A DNA stretch of 41,145 bases from IMG/VR virus record IMGVR_UViG_3300046001_004308, positions 1 to 41,145 of that record; one strand, 5' to 3'. The stretch's first letter is position 1, and the number at the start of each line of letters is the position of its first letter. This stretch comes from a virus. Position numbers and translations under genes: made by a program. Under the pieces are notes generated by a model, which worked only from the letters and a program-made list of their open reading frames with translations, made no database searches and was not told the origin of the DNA. Positions 15,066 through 21,763 of this stretch are shown here, piece by piece.

Positions 15066-15389
15066 ATGAAAATGGGGGTGATTATGGAGAAGCCTAAGCC
15101 CGAGCTGTTATCCACCGACCTGTTCGACGATGACGGCGGGAAGCTGTACTACAAGGCGTCCGAGATGGACGGATATATCGATGCCCTGAAGGCGTCGCTG
15201 GCAGATATGATAAAATACGTTGAGTGGCTCAAGGAAGTGAAGGTGTGGGTAATTCTTGAATATAACGACGAAGGCGTCTATATAATACATGACGTCTACG
15301 CGACCCACGAGCTTGCGCTAAAGGAGATGGCAACTATCGAACCTTCTGCTGGTGCGTATATTTCGGCGTTTGAGGTGGAGCAACCATGA
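15066..15389 (+). CDS. Small hypothetical protein
   Basis: This 107-residue acidic protein has two parts: a helical segment (EMDGYIDALKASLADMIKYV) and a beta-alpha segment (VWVILEYNDEGVYIIHDVYA). The latter looks like the small phage or host fold in which a residue strip reports on an external value (VYATHELAL). No catalytic motif is visible. Internal ATG 15087 is a possible alternative start. Confidence 0.5.
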   Translation: MKMGVIMEKPKPELLSTDLFDDDGGKLYYKASEMDGYIDALKASLADMIKYVEWLKEVKVWVILEYNDEGVYIIHDVYATHELALKEMATIEPSAGAYISAFEVEQP

Positions 15390-15469
15390 CCCTCGAACCC
15401 CGCATGATCCTCATACCCTTGATGCTGGCGCTCGTGGCGCTGGCGATAGCGAATTGTTTCAGGAGGTAG
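15386..15469 (+). CDS. Very small membrane peptide (27 aa)
   Basis: ATG 15386 overlaps the stop codon of the previous gene. The product is almost all one hydrophobic helix (MILIPLMLALVALAIANCF) with basic residues at the end. It ends in AGGAGG, which also serves as the ribosome binding site of the next gene. Tight packing between real genes supports it. Membrane insertion is an inference. Confidence 0.45.
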   Translation: MTLEPRMILIPLMLALVALAIANCFRR

Positions 15470-15472
15470 ACG

Positions 15473-15769
15473 GTGATTGAAAAGAAACCATTCACAATAA
15501 TGATACTGGGCAAGCCGTACAAGGTGGACTTCGCCGGGGAGTTTGATCTGCAAGGAACACTTGGAGCCGCGAACAGGGGGCTACAGGTTATACGTGTGTC
15601 GAATACCTTGGGAGACGAACAGGTGGAGGATACCCTACTCCATGAGGTTTTGCACATCATTGACAAGGAGCTTATCCTTGGGCTGGAGGAGGCTGACGTT
15701 GCACGCCTTGCCGTCGGCCTTCACAGCGCGGGGTACAGGTACGATGGACAGCACTATGACCGAAGCTGA
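15473..15769 (+). CDS. Putative zinc metalloprotease-like protein (HExxH)
   Basis: GTG 15473 follows AGGAGG, giving 98 residues. A short beta sheet (FTIMILGKPYKVDF, LQVIRVSN) leads into LLHEVLHIIDKEL. HEVLH is an HExxH zinc motif on a helix, and a Glu or Asp after it (LEEADVARLAVGL) could be the third ligand. Size and layout resemble minimal ImmA/IrrE- or SprT-type metallopeptidases. ImmA/IrrE proteins cleave phage repressors, so a link to the regulatory switch is possible but unproven. Confidence 0.6.
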   Translation: MIEKKPFTIMILGKPYKVDFAGEFDLQGTLGAANRGLQVIRVSNTLGDEQVEDTLLHEVLHIIDKELILGLEEADVARLAVGLHSAGYRYDGQHYDRS

Positions 15770-16046
15770 GCTGGACGCCCGGATATGCGAGACCCGCGCC
15801 CGCCTGGGCAAACCCATCCAGAACCTTGACGCCCTTTCCTGCCTTCAGAGCACCGACACCGACGGCACCCGCATACGCTCATGGCTGGGGGATGACGGTA
15901 TGCAGGTCGAGATAGCCCGTGGCGAGGAAACAACGCTCATGTTCGCCCTGTCCTACCGGGCTTTGGCCCACCTGAACGGGCATATCGACCAGCGGCTTGA
16001 CGGCATACGGGAAAAGCAGAAGGCCGCCGGTAAGCCTTTGGATTGA
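15744..16046 (+). CDS. Hypothetical protein (about 100 aa)
   Basis: Two in-frame starts are possible, ATG 15744 and ATG 15756; neither has a strong Shine-Dalgarno site. The protein overlaps the end of the HExxH gene. It has short helical ends and a beta-prone middle (GMQVEIARGEETTLMFALSY). Its stop codon (16044-16046) is part of the -35 box of the promoter that starts the RNA control element. Function is unknown. Confidence 0.5.
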   Translation: MDSTMTEAELDARICETRARLGKPIQNLDALSCLQSTDTDGTRIRSWLGDDGMQVEIARGEETTLMFALSYRALAHLNGHIDQRLDGIREKQKAAGKPLD

Positions 16047-16126
16047 CTGCATCCCGATTGCGTGATAGGATTGAAGCGTCAACCGAACGGCAGACGGTTG
16101 ACCATGCGCCATGACAGGGGCATAAT
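16043..16126 (+). promoter_or_regulatory. Tandem promoters of RNA control element A
   Basis: Promoter 1 is TTGACT (16043-16048), 17 bases, TAGGAT (16066-16071), with start predicted at about 16078. Promoter 2 is TTGACC (16098-16103), 17 bases, CATAAT (16121-16126), with start predicted at about 16133. The -35 box of promoter 2 forms the 3' arm of an 8-bp perfect inverted repeat, GTCAACCG (16078-16085) and CGGTTGAC (16095-16102), which could be an operator, an RNA hairpin or both. The same arrangement recurs at 19923-20004. Confidence 0.72.
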
Positions 16127-16203
16127 CTGAGAGCCGTTTATGAGTAGAGCGGGGCTGTCACCCTGCTAGCCCCTGCCGGGGATACTCATAAACGGCTTTT
16201 TGT
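16078..16203 (+). ncRNA. RNA control element A: leader hairpin plus C4-like three-way-junction terminator RNA
   Basis: The promoter 2 RNA (about 16132-16203) begins at the base of a perfect 15-bp stem, AGCCGTTTATGAGTA (16132) with its complement at 16183-16197, and ends in TTTTTG. Inside are hairpin 1 (AGCGGG/CCCTGCT, loop GCTGTCA 16154-16160) and hairpin 2 (CCCC/GGGG, loop TGCC 16174-16177). Loop 1 can pair with TGACAG (16112-16117), and loop 2 with GGCA (16089-16092) in the loop of the leader hairpin. It precedes a small gene and the replication initiator. Sequence and structure are seen directly; antisense control is inferred. Confidence 0.72.
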
Positions 16204-16215
16204 TTGGAGTTAAAT

Positions 16216-16392
16216 ATGGACGTAGCTACCTATCCACCAGAGCTTGCCATTCGATTCGCATACCTTGCCGTGGCAATGAACAAGGCCGGAACCAAGATTT
16301 ATCAGAGTGACAAGAATTTCCTGTTTCAGGCACTCCCTGCAAACGACTTTCCAGGAAAAACCGAGCTTGTCATAGCAATGAGGGAAATATAA
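16216..16392 (+). CDS. Small hypothetical protein (58 aa)
   Basis: It starts at ATG 16216, 13 bases after the terminator of RNA element A, with TGGAG as a modest ribosome binding site. The product (begins MDVATYPPELAIRFAY) is helical and AT-rich in its coding. It is the first gene after the RNA element and is coupled to the replication initiator two bases downstream. It could be a regulator of replication or simply a leader gene; nothing in its sequence decides. Confidence 0.55.
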   Translation: MDVATYPPELAIRFAYLAVAMNKAGTKIYQSDKNFLFQALPANDFPGKTELVIAMREI

Positions 16393-16394
16393 AC

Positions 16395-17198
16395 ATGCCT
16401 TCAACACCATACATGAAACTTTATATAGGCGATTATCTGGGCGATACGTCCCATTTAACGACTCTTCAACATGGTGCCTACCTGCTTTTAATCATGGCAT
16501 ATTGGCAAAAAGGTGGATGCATCCGCAATGCGGACGCAATGCTTCGGCAATGCACACGCACTACAGAGTTAGAATGGCAAGAATGCAGGGAAACAATATT
16601 GGAGTTTTTTGAAGATCGCGAAGGATTCCTATATCACCACAGGATTGACAAGGAACTACATAAAAGAGCGGACATTTCAAGCAAAAGTAAATTTGCTGCC
16701 GATGCAAGATGGTGCGGACGTAATGCGGACGCAATGCCGACGCATAGCGGACGCAATGCCACTCCCATAGTCCATATTCCAGATAATAATATTATTAATA
16801 ATCAAGAAAATGCGGACGCAATGCCGACGCATAAGCACAAATACGGGAAAGAAAAAAACGTAATTCTTACTGACGAACAATACAAAGGACTTGTTGACGA
16901 TCTTGGTGAATCAATGGCTATTGATTGCATTGAGGAACTGTCATCGGCAAAGGCAATGAAAGGGTACAAATACAAGCGAGACGATCTCGCAATCAGAAAA
17001 TGGGTGATTGACGCTGTAGCACGCAAACCCATCCATTCACCAACTCCCGTTATTCCAGTCAAGCCAAAGATCATACCGACCTGCAAAGCCTGCGGATCAA
17101 CAGACCTTGCGCCGTCATGGTGCCGGACATGCCACTGGGACTTCATCCAGGACCCGGAGCAATGGCTTATCGAAAATCCAATTGAGGCCAGGCCGTGA
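16395..17198 (+). CDS. Replication initiator, DUF1376 family, lambda O analogue
   Basis: This protein has 267 residues. The N-terminus (YMKLYIGDYLGDTSHLTTLQ, HGAYLLLIMAYWQ) is the DUF1376 winged-helix domain found in phage replication initiators. A low-complexity linker (residues about 107-150) carries repeated DNA motifs and an AT-rich tract, marked separately as the origin. The C-terminal part ends with a possible zinc ribbon, CKACGST...CRTC. The DnaB-type helicase gene follows with a GTGA overlap. By analogy with lambda O, it would bind iterons in its own gene and load the helicase. The gene is more AT-rich than most of the genome. Confidence 0.75.
   Translation: MPSTPYMKLYIGDYLGDTSHLTTLQHGAYLLLIMAYWQKGGCIRNADAMLRQCTRTTELEWQECRETILEFFEDREGFLYHHRIDKELHKRADISSKSKFAADARWCGRNADAMPTHSGRNATPIVHIPDNNIINNQENADAMPTHKHKYGKEKNVILTDEQYKGLVDDLGESMAIDCIEELSSAKAMKGYKYKRDDLAIRKWVIDAVARKPIHSPTPVIPVKPKIIPTCKACGSTDLAPSWCRTCHWDFIQDPEQWLIENPIEARP
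16713..16824 (+). other. Probable replication origin: iterons and AT-rich unwinding element
   Basis: Four copies of (T/A)GCGGACG(C/T)AATGC start at 16713, 16724, 16746 and 16811; a fifth lies at 16529. The spacings of 11 and 22 bases place sites on one helix face. Between the third and fourth copies is an AT-only-like tract (about 16780-16806, with ATAATAATATTATTAATAAT). The same DNA repeat is read in two different frames (CGRNA and NADAM), so it is conserved as DNA and not as protein. This matches the lambda ori inside O. Confidence 0.75.
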
Positions 17199-18517
17199 AC
17201 CACTACAACGAAGAGGCTGAGCGGATTCTGTGTTGCATGGTTATGATCGACCCTGCGTTGATCGAGCGTATCGCAACCGTGATCCAGGATGATGATTTGT
17301 ATTTCACTTTCCACCGCTCGATATTGCACACCGTCAAGGAGCTTCACCGCAAGGGGACTGAGGTTGACCTTCTTTCAGTTTGTGCCGCGTTCAAGGCGAA
17401 AGGTGAAACGGATATTATCCCGAAGGTTGCGGAAATAAACGGCGTTGTCTCTTCATCCGCGAACGCAGACTTCTACGTCAAGGCCATTAAGGATTCATCC
17501 TTGAAGCGAAAGACGGCAAGGGTAATCGAGAACGCCCGTATCCGGCTTGAGTCAATTAGCGAGGAGGCGGCGTCAATATCCGGCGACCTTGAACGCGATA
17601 TTTCAGCGGCGAACCTTGGAATGTGCGGGACCGACTACAAGCGGGCAGGGGAATACATGCTTGATACCGTCTCGGACATCGAACGCTTCATAAGGACGCA
17701 GGGCAAGGTGAAGGGGATTGAGGCACCTTTTGCCGGCTTGTCCGACATAACGGATTTCAGGGACGGGGAGTACATAATCATCGCCGCCCGTGCATCGATG
17801 GGTAAAACGGCGCTTGCCTTGAGTATGGTTGAGGAAATAGCCATCAGCCGCAAGATTCCAACCGGGATATTCTCAATAGAAATGACGGCGAAACAGCTCA
17901 ACCTGCGGATGGTTTCATCGGTAAGCGGACTGTCCGCGTGGATGATCTCGAAGGGGATGTACAAAGGCGAAGCGCAGATGCACCGGCTCATGTACGCCGC
18001 ACAGACCATAGCCGACAGCCCGATATTCGTTGACGAATCAAGCTCGATCAAGCTTTCCGAGCTGAAAACTAAACTGCGCCGGATGGTCAAGGTTGACGGA
18101 TGCCGGATCATTTTCATCGACTACATCGGACTGATTAACGCCGAGCTTCCGAAACTTCCGAGGCATGAACAGATTGCCGAGATTTCGCGCACGATCAAGG
18201 CCATGGCGAAAGAGCTTGACATCCCGATAGTCGTAATGTCCCAGCTTACCCGTGACTTCGAGGGGAAACGGCCGACGCTAAACAGCCTGGCAGAGACGCG
18301 GAGCCTAGAACAGGATTCGGACGTGGTGATATTTATCCACCGCCAACGGGTCGAGGATATGAGCGATGATGAGAAAACCAAGTATTCAGCACGCATCCCA
18401 AGTGAATTGATCGTGGCGAAGAACCGGAACGGACCCACGGGGGTAGCAAACATGCTCTACTTGCCAAACATCACGAAATTCGTTGATCAGGTGAACACAG
18501 GGGGAAACAATGACTAA
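17195..18517 (+). CDS. dnaB: Replicative DNA helicase, DnaB type
   Basis: GTG 17195 overlaps the initiator stop, giving 440 residues. The N-terminal domain begins EEAERILCCMVMIDPALIERI and the linker helix follows. The RecA-like domain has Walker A AARASMGKTALALS (residues about 197-210), IFSIEMTAKQL, Walker B IIFIDYIGLI, then VVMSQLTRDFEGKRPTLNSL and ETRSLEQDSDVVIFIHRQ, all DnaB signatures. It unwinds the fork as a hexamer. It is the partner of the adjacent initiator, and with it forms the minimal replication module; no polymerase or primase was seen, so the host supplies these. Confidence 0.93.
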   Translation: MNHYNEEAERILCCMVMIDPALIERIATVIQDDDLYFTFHRSILHTVKELHRKGTEVDLLSVCAAFKAKGETDIIPKVAEINGVVSSSANADFYVKAIKDSSLKRKTARVIENARIRLESISEEAASISGDLERDISAANLGMCGTDYKRAGEYMLDTVSDIERFIRTQGKVKGIEAPFAGLSDITDFRDGEYIIIAARASMGKTALALSMVEEIAISRKIPTGIFSIEMTAKQLNLRMVSSVSGLSAWMISKGMYKGEAQMHRLMYAAQTIADSPIFVDESSSIKLSELKTKLRRMVKVDGCRIIFIDYIGLINAELPKLPRHEQIAEISRTIKAMAKELDIPIVVMSQLTRDFEGKRPTLNSLAETRSLEQDSDVVIFIHRQRVEDMSDDEKTKYSARIPSELIVAKNRNGPTGVANMLYLPNITKFVDQVNTGGNND

Positions 18518-19709
18518 ACGCCTGTTGCTTCTGAAACTGCCCGAACCCGCCAGGCCCACCCAGAAGCCCACCTACATGCCGCCCTTCGGCCTATGGTCCA
18601 TCGAGCACAACGTCCGGACCAGGGGATGGGACGTGCAGACGCTTGACCTCCACCTTCACGGGATGGAAGCCCTTGACCAGGCCATGGGGATGGGATGGGA
18701 CACCGTGGGGATCTCGGCGCAGTTTTCCATCCAGCACGACCTATACGTCGAAGTGGCCAGGAAAGCCGCCGCGTCCGGGGCGCGTGTTATCGCCGGGGGC
18801 TTCCATGCCGCCGCTGTCCCGATGCCGGCCGGGGTTGACCAGGTATTCGGGGGTTGCGGGGAACAGGCGCTTGTCCCGGACCTTGGCTTCAGTGACATCG
18901 AGTACCCGCCGGTATCGGTCGAGCGGATGGAACCATACTGGGCCATGGGTGCACCGCATGACCTGCAATCACTGACCGGCAAGTGGATGCCCGTCGAGTT
19001 CTCGCGGGGGTGCAACCGGCACTGCGGATTCTGCGGGGTCAACGGCTACTGGGGCGGGGTCCGGTATTTCGATGTGGTGAGCAATCTCACCTACCTGAAC
19101 GACCTTGCGGACAACGGGATCAAGGAAATCTTTATCGAGGATGACAACGTAATCAGCAATCCGGGGTTGTTTTCGTGGATTCTTGACCGGCTGAGGGACA
19201 ACGGGATCTCATGGTCCACGCCCAACGGTATAAGCGCCCGTGATCTTGTCAAATTCGTGCCAAGGTTGCGTCAATCGGGGTGCTGGCGTGTTTCGCTACC
19301 TTTCGAGACGGGAAACGCGTCCACGGCACGCCTGATGCGTCTGGGGGCCAAATGGATGCCGTTCGACGGAGCCCTTTCACTTGTGGACGCCCTGAAAGCC
19401 GAAGGAATCAAGACCTGCGGTTTTTTTATCATCGGCTATCCGGGGGAAACCCTGGACGACATGAGGAAAACCCTTGACTATGCGAATACGCTTCCCCTGG
19501 ACCAAAGGAACATCTACATCGCCACGCCCTACCCTGGAACGCCGCTCTACGAGGACTGCAAGCGGGAAGGCTGGCTGGTGTCGGATGACTACAAAGACCT
19601 GCTCTACACCAAGGGGTTGATCCAGACGCCGGAATTCACCCCAGGCCAGGTGGAAGCGCTGAAGGCGAGGGACCGGGAAGCGGCGATAGCGAGAAGGGGG
19701 AAGAAATGA
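18510..19709 (+). CDS. B12-binding-domain radical SAM protein
   Basis: This 399-residue protein overlaps the helicase by eight bases. Residues 1-145 form a cobalamin-type Rossmann domain (PPFGLWSIEHNVRTRGW, DTVGISAQFSIQHDL, ARVIAGGFHAA). The iron-sulfur motif is CNRHCGFC (Cys168, Cys172, Cys175). It is followed by EIFIEDDNVISNP, GFFIIGYPGET and a final basic helix. All match B12-binding radical SAM enzymes of the BchE/Elp3-like architecture, which methylate or rearrange unreactive carbons. The gene has the composition of its neighbours and sits in the replication operon. The substrate is unknown; modified nucleotides or DNA, an RNA or a host metabolite are all possible. Confidence 0.88.
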   Translation: MTKRLLLLKLPEPARPTQKPTYMPPFGLWSIEHNVRTRGWDVQTLDLHLHGMEALDQAMGMGWDTVGISAQFSIQHDLYVEVARKAAASGARVIAGGFHAAAVPMPAGVDQVFGGCGEQALVPDLGFSDIEYPPVSVERMEPYWAMGAPHDLQSLTGKWMPVEFSRGCNRHCGFCGVNGYWGGVRYFDVVSNLTYLNDLADNGIKEIFIEDDNVISNPGLFSWILDRLRDNGISWSTPNGISARDLVKFVPRLRQSGCWRVSLPFETGNASTARLMRLGAKWMPFDGALSLVDALKAEGIKTCGFFIIGYPGETLDDMRKTLDYANTLPLDQRNIYIATPYPGTPLYEDCKREGWLVSDDYKDLLYTKGLIQTPEFTPGQVEALKARDREAAIARRGKK

Positions 19710-19903
19710 AGATCAAGCGTGTCATGGGATATACAGGCGTAACGATTCTTTATTTTATGTTGTTTTGGGCGTTGCCCATATTATTTGAAGGAATCAAAAA
19801 GGGCCTTTTAATAGGGTTGTTAGTCAATGGCGTGTTCGCCGTATTTATATTACTAGCTTGCTTTTTTGTATGGGCTTTCGATATGACCGATTTTAGCAAA
19901 TAA
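19706..19903 (+). CDS. Small two-TM membrane protein
   Basis: ATG 19706 overlaps the radical SAM stop codon, giving 65 residues. Two membrane helices are clear: VTILYFMLFWALPILF and LIGLLVNGVFAVFILLACFF. The coding is much more AT-rich than in the neighbouring genes, which suggests recent acquisition. Proteins of this size at the end of early operons often act in superinfection exclusion; here that is only inferred. Confidence 0.6.
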   Translation: MKIKRVMGYTGVTILYFMLFWALPILFEGIKKGLLIGLLVNGVFAVFILLACFFVWAFDMTDFSK

Positions 19904-19922
19904 AAGAGTAAGTGGGGAAAGA

Positions 19923-20004
19923 TTGACACCGGGGCAATGCCGTGCTATGCTTCAGGGGTCGACGGCGGACATCCGTTGACAATGCGCCTGTAGGGTGGCA
20001 TGAT
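19923..20004 (+). promoter_or_regulatory. Tandem promoters of RNA control element B
   Basis: Promoter 1 is TTGACA (19923-19928), 17 bases, TATGCT (19946-19951), with start at about 19958. Promoter 2 is TTGACA (19976-19981), 17 bases, CATGAT (19999-20004), with start at about 20011. The inverted repeat GTCGACGG (19958-19965) and CCGTTGAC (19973-19980) covers the promoter 2 -35 box. Both predicted starts coincide with the first base of a stem, exactly as in element A. Confidence 0.75.
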
Positions 20005-20082
20005 TCAAGAGCCGTTTGTGAGTCCAGGGTAGCCCTACACTACCCTAACCCCTGTCCGGGGGACTCACCGACGGCTTTTTTT
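19958..20082 (+). ncRNA. RNA control element B: leader hairpin plus C4-like three-way-junction terminator RNA, upstream of antirepressor
   Basis: The promoter 2 RNA (about 20010-20082) has an outer stem AGCCGTTTGTGAGTCC (20010) with 20061-20076, ending in seven T. Hairpin 1 is AGGGTAG/CTACCCT (20026-20046) with loop CCCTACA, and hairpin 2 has loop TGTCC (20053-20057). Loop 1 is fully complementary to TGTAGGG (19989-19995), and loop 2 to GGACA (19967-19971) in the loop of the leader hairpin. Element A has the same two pairings with different bases. Position just before an antirepressor gene and a length near 72 nt recall the C4 antisense RNA of P1/P7. Control of the antirepressor is inferred. 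Confidence 0.75.
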
Positions 20083-20094
20083 ATGGAGCGGGAC

Positions 20095-20817
20095 ATGAGC
20101 GACTTCCTGCCATTCGATGATCAGATCGAGAAAGTGTCGGTTCCAGGGGTCAAGACCATGGACAGCCGGGACATTGCGGAATTAACCGGAAAACAACACG
20201 CGCATGTATGCCGGGACATCCAGGATATGTTTGAAAGGCTTGGAATCAACCAATCCATATTTGGATCGGTCTATCTTGCCGGGAACGGGGAAAATCGCCG
20301 TTGTTTCAAGCTCCCTTACCGCGAGACCATGATACTTGTGTCCGGTTATTCCGTCGAGCTTAGGGCAAAAGTAATAGACCGCTGGATGGAGCTTGAACGC
20401 AAGGAATCAGCCCTGCCCGACTTCACCAACCCGGTAGCCGCCGCCCGTGCATGGGCAGACCAGACAGAGGCGAAGATCAAGGCCGAGACCGCCCTTGCCC
20501 TCGCCGCTCCCAAAGTGGAAATGGCCGAAGCGCTCATGCGGTGCGACCGCAACGTGTGCATAACCGAAGCCTGCAAGCACTTTGGCCTGCATCCCAAGAC
20601 GGAAGTTTTCCCGTACCTTCGGCATCATGGATACCTTACAACGCGGGACCTGCCCACGCAGGCCGCCATAGACGCCGGATACCTTGAGCTGAAGGAAACC
20701 GTATTGAGGGACGGAAGCACCATAGCGCAGGCCGTGGTTGCGGTCTGGCAACTTGAAAACTGGAGATCCCACGTCGTCCACCAGGTAAAACGATGGTGCG
20801 GGGAGATGGCCGTTTGA
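20095..20817 (+). CDS. Antirepressor: Rha-type N-terminus with KilAC C-terminus
   Basis: I chose ATG 20095 (GGAG seven bases before) over ATG 20083; this gives 240 residues. Residues about 20-105 (MDSRDIAELTGKQHAHVCRD, RCFKLPYRETMILVSGYS) form the Rha/phage regulatory domain. Residues about 140-235 (APKVEMAEALMRCDRNVCIT, EACKHFGL, YLRHHGYL) form the KilAC domain common to Ant-type antirepressors. Such proteins inactivate repressors and trigger lytic growth. The gene follows the terminator of RNA element B by 12 bases, so its expression should depend on read-through or on coupling from promoter 1. Confidence 0.85.
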   Translation: MSDFLPFDDQIEKVSVPGVKTMDSRDIAELTGKQHAHVCRDIQDMFERLGINQSIFGSVYLAGNGENRRCFKLPYRETMILVSGYSVELRAKVIDRWMELERKESALPDFTNPVAAARAWADQTEAKIKAETALALAAPKVEMAEALMRCDRNVCITEACKHFGLHPKTEVFPYLRHHGYLTTRDLPTQAAIDAGYLELKETVLRDGSTIAQAVVAVWQLENWRSHVVHQVKRWCGEMAV

Positions 20818-21089
20818 CACCGGTATACGCTACTTGTCCACATTGCGGAAGAATGGTTGATATATTGACCCATAGCCATGAGGGGAAAAATAAGGGCCAT
20901 GGTATGAAAAACATATTGATTGCAGTTAGCATTTCAGAGACAGCCGCTTTGTATGATCCTGCCAGACGATCTGTGATCATAGAGGTCAGAGAGCCTGACG
21001 ATGATTTTTTAATCGGATTGAGAGGCTTGATCGGAGAGAGCATAAGCATACGGCAAGCCCCGTTTGACGCGCAGGCCGATAAGCGCTAG
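20814..21089 (+). CDS. Small zinc-ribbon-like hypothetical protein
   Basis: TTG 20814 overlaps the antirepressor stop and would give 91 residues beginning with a CPHCG half zinc ribbon. ATG 20904 (52 to 61-residue product beginning MKNILIAVSISE) is an alternative and leaves the first part untranslated. The later part has a beta strand (SVIIEVREPDDDFLIGLRGL). The start and the function are uncertain. Confidence 0.4.
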   Translation: MTPVYATCPHCGRMVDILTHSHEGKNKGHGMKNILIAVSISETAALYDPARRSVIIEVREPDDDFLIGLRGLIGESISIRQAPFDAQADKR

Positions 21090-21105
21090 ACAGGGTGGTA
21101 AAATG

Positions 21106-21134
21106 TTGACAGATTGCCAATTGTGGCCTATAAT
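21106..21134 (+). promoter_or_regulatory. Perfect-consensus sigma70 promoter, predicted leaderless transcript
   Basis: TTGACA (21106-21111), 17 bases, TATAAT (21129-21134) match the consensus at 12 of 12 positions. Six bases (TGACCC) separate the -10 box from ATG 21141, so RNA should begin at the start codon. The first 14 bases, TTGACAGATTGCCA, are identical to the promoter at 12569 and extend beyond the -35 box, which suggests a shared operator. Confidence 0.9.
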
Positions 21135-21140
21135 TGACCC

Positions 21141-21683
21141 ATGCGTGTACTGACAATCGCCCAAAGTTACGCCTACGCCATTGTTTACGGTCTAAAAGGC
21201 GTTGAAAACCGGGCATGGACGACCCCATACCGGGGGACCATCGCCATCCATACCGGCAAGACGGACGACGGCAAGGCGTACGATAAAATAGACATCTTCG
21301 AGGATTTCAAGAAAACGCGCCGCGAAGACGGGACGGGGTACCCCATAACCGACGCCTGCGCGCTCTTGTGCAACGACCCTGACGGGCATCTTGCCTTGCG
21401 TCCCGGATGCGCCGGAGACATTGACAAGGCCCGCGCCCTTGCAATGCTTAGGTGGATCATAAACGCGACTGATGATGAGATCCAGCCTGGGGCGATTATC
21501 GGGCTAGTCGATATCACCGGCATCGTCAAAGACAGTCCAAGCCGGTGGGCCGAGCTTGGTTTTAATCACTGGACGCTTGCCAACCCGCGCCGGTTCGCCA
21601 AGCCGATCATAGGCGTTCGAGGTATGCCGGGATTTTGGCAATACCCTGACGATAAACTCTTATCACGGGAGGTAGTACCATGA
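21141..21683 (+). CDS. ASCH-domain protein
   Basis: This 180-residue protein begins VLTIAQSYAYAIVYGLKGVENR, then TTPYRGTIAIHTGK, and later AIIGLVDITGIV. This is the PUA-like ASCH fold: the N-terminal L.I..P(S)YA..I..G.K.VE.R motif and the basic GxK strand bind nucleic acid or modified bases. Some ASCH proteins are RNases or amidohydrolases. It is the first gene after a perfect promoter and appears to be translated from a leaderless mRNA. The next genes encode a PAPS-reductase-like and a ParB-like protein, so a role in recognising modified nucleic acid is possible. Confidence 0.82.
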   Translation: MRVLTIAQSYAYAIVYGLKGVENRAWTTPYRGTIAIHTGKTDDGKAYDKIDIFEDFKKTRREDGTGYPITDACALLCNDPDGHLALRPGCAGDIDKARALAMLRWIINATDDEIQPGAIIGLVDITGIVKDSPSRWAELGFNHWTLANPRRFAKPIIGVRGMPGFWQYPDDKLLSREVVP

Positions 21684-21763
21684 CCATTCACTGCGAAGGC
21701 GGCTCTTCGTCCAGCACCCAGTCCAACATCCAGGCTTTTCGTAATGCGGGGCGCGGAGGTTGA
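21680..21763 (+). CDS. Very small hypothetical protein (27 aa)
   Basis: ATG 21680 overlaps the ASCH stop, has the excellent site GGGAGG, and its TGA (21761-21763) overlaps the TTG start of the next gene. The product is Ser/Gly-rich (GGSSSSTQSN) with no hydrophobic core. It may be a real micropeptide or a device that couples translation of the TTG-started gene behind it. Confidence 0.5.
   Translation: MTIHCEGGSSSSTQSNIQAFRNAGRGG

Noticed and set aside
16104-16130. Short leader open frames beginning ATGCGCC in both RNA elements
   Set aside because: They share the first codons but differ in length (8 and 3 codons) and lack ribosome sites; the conserved bases are better explained by promoter spacing.
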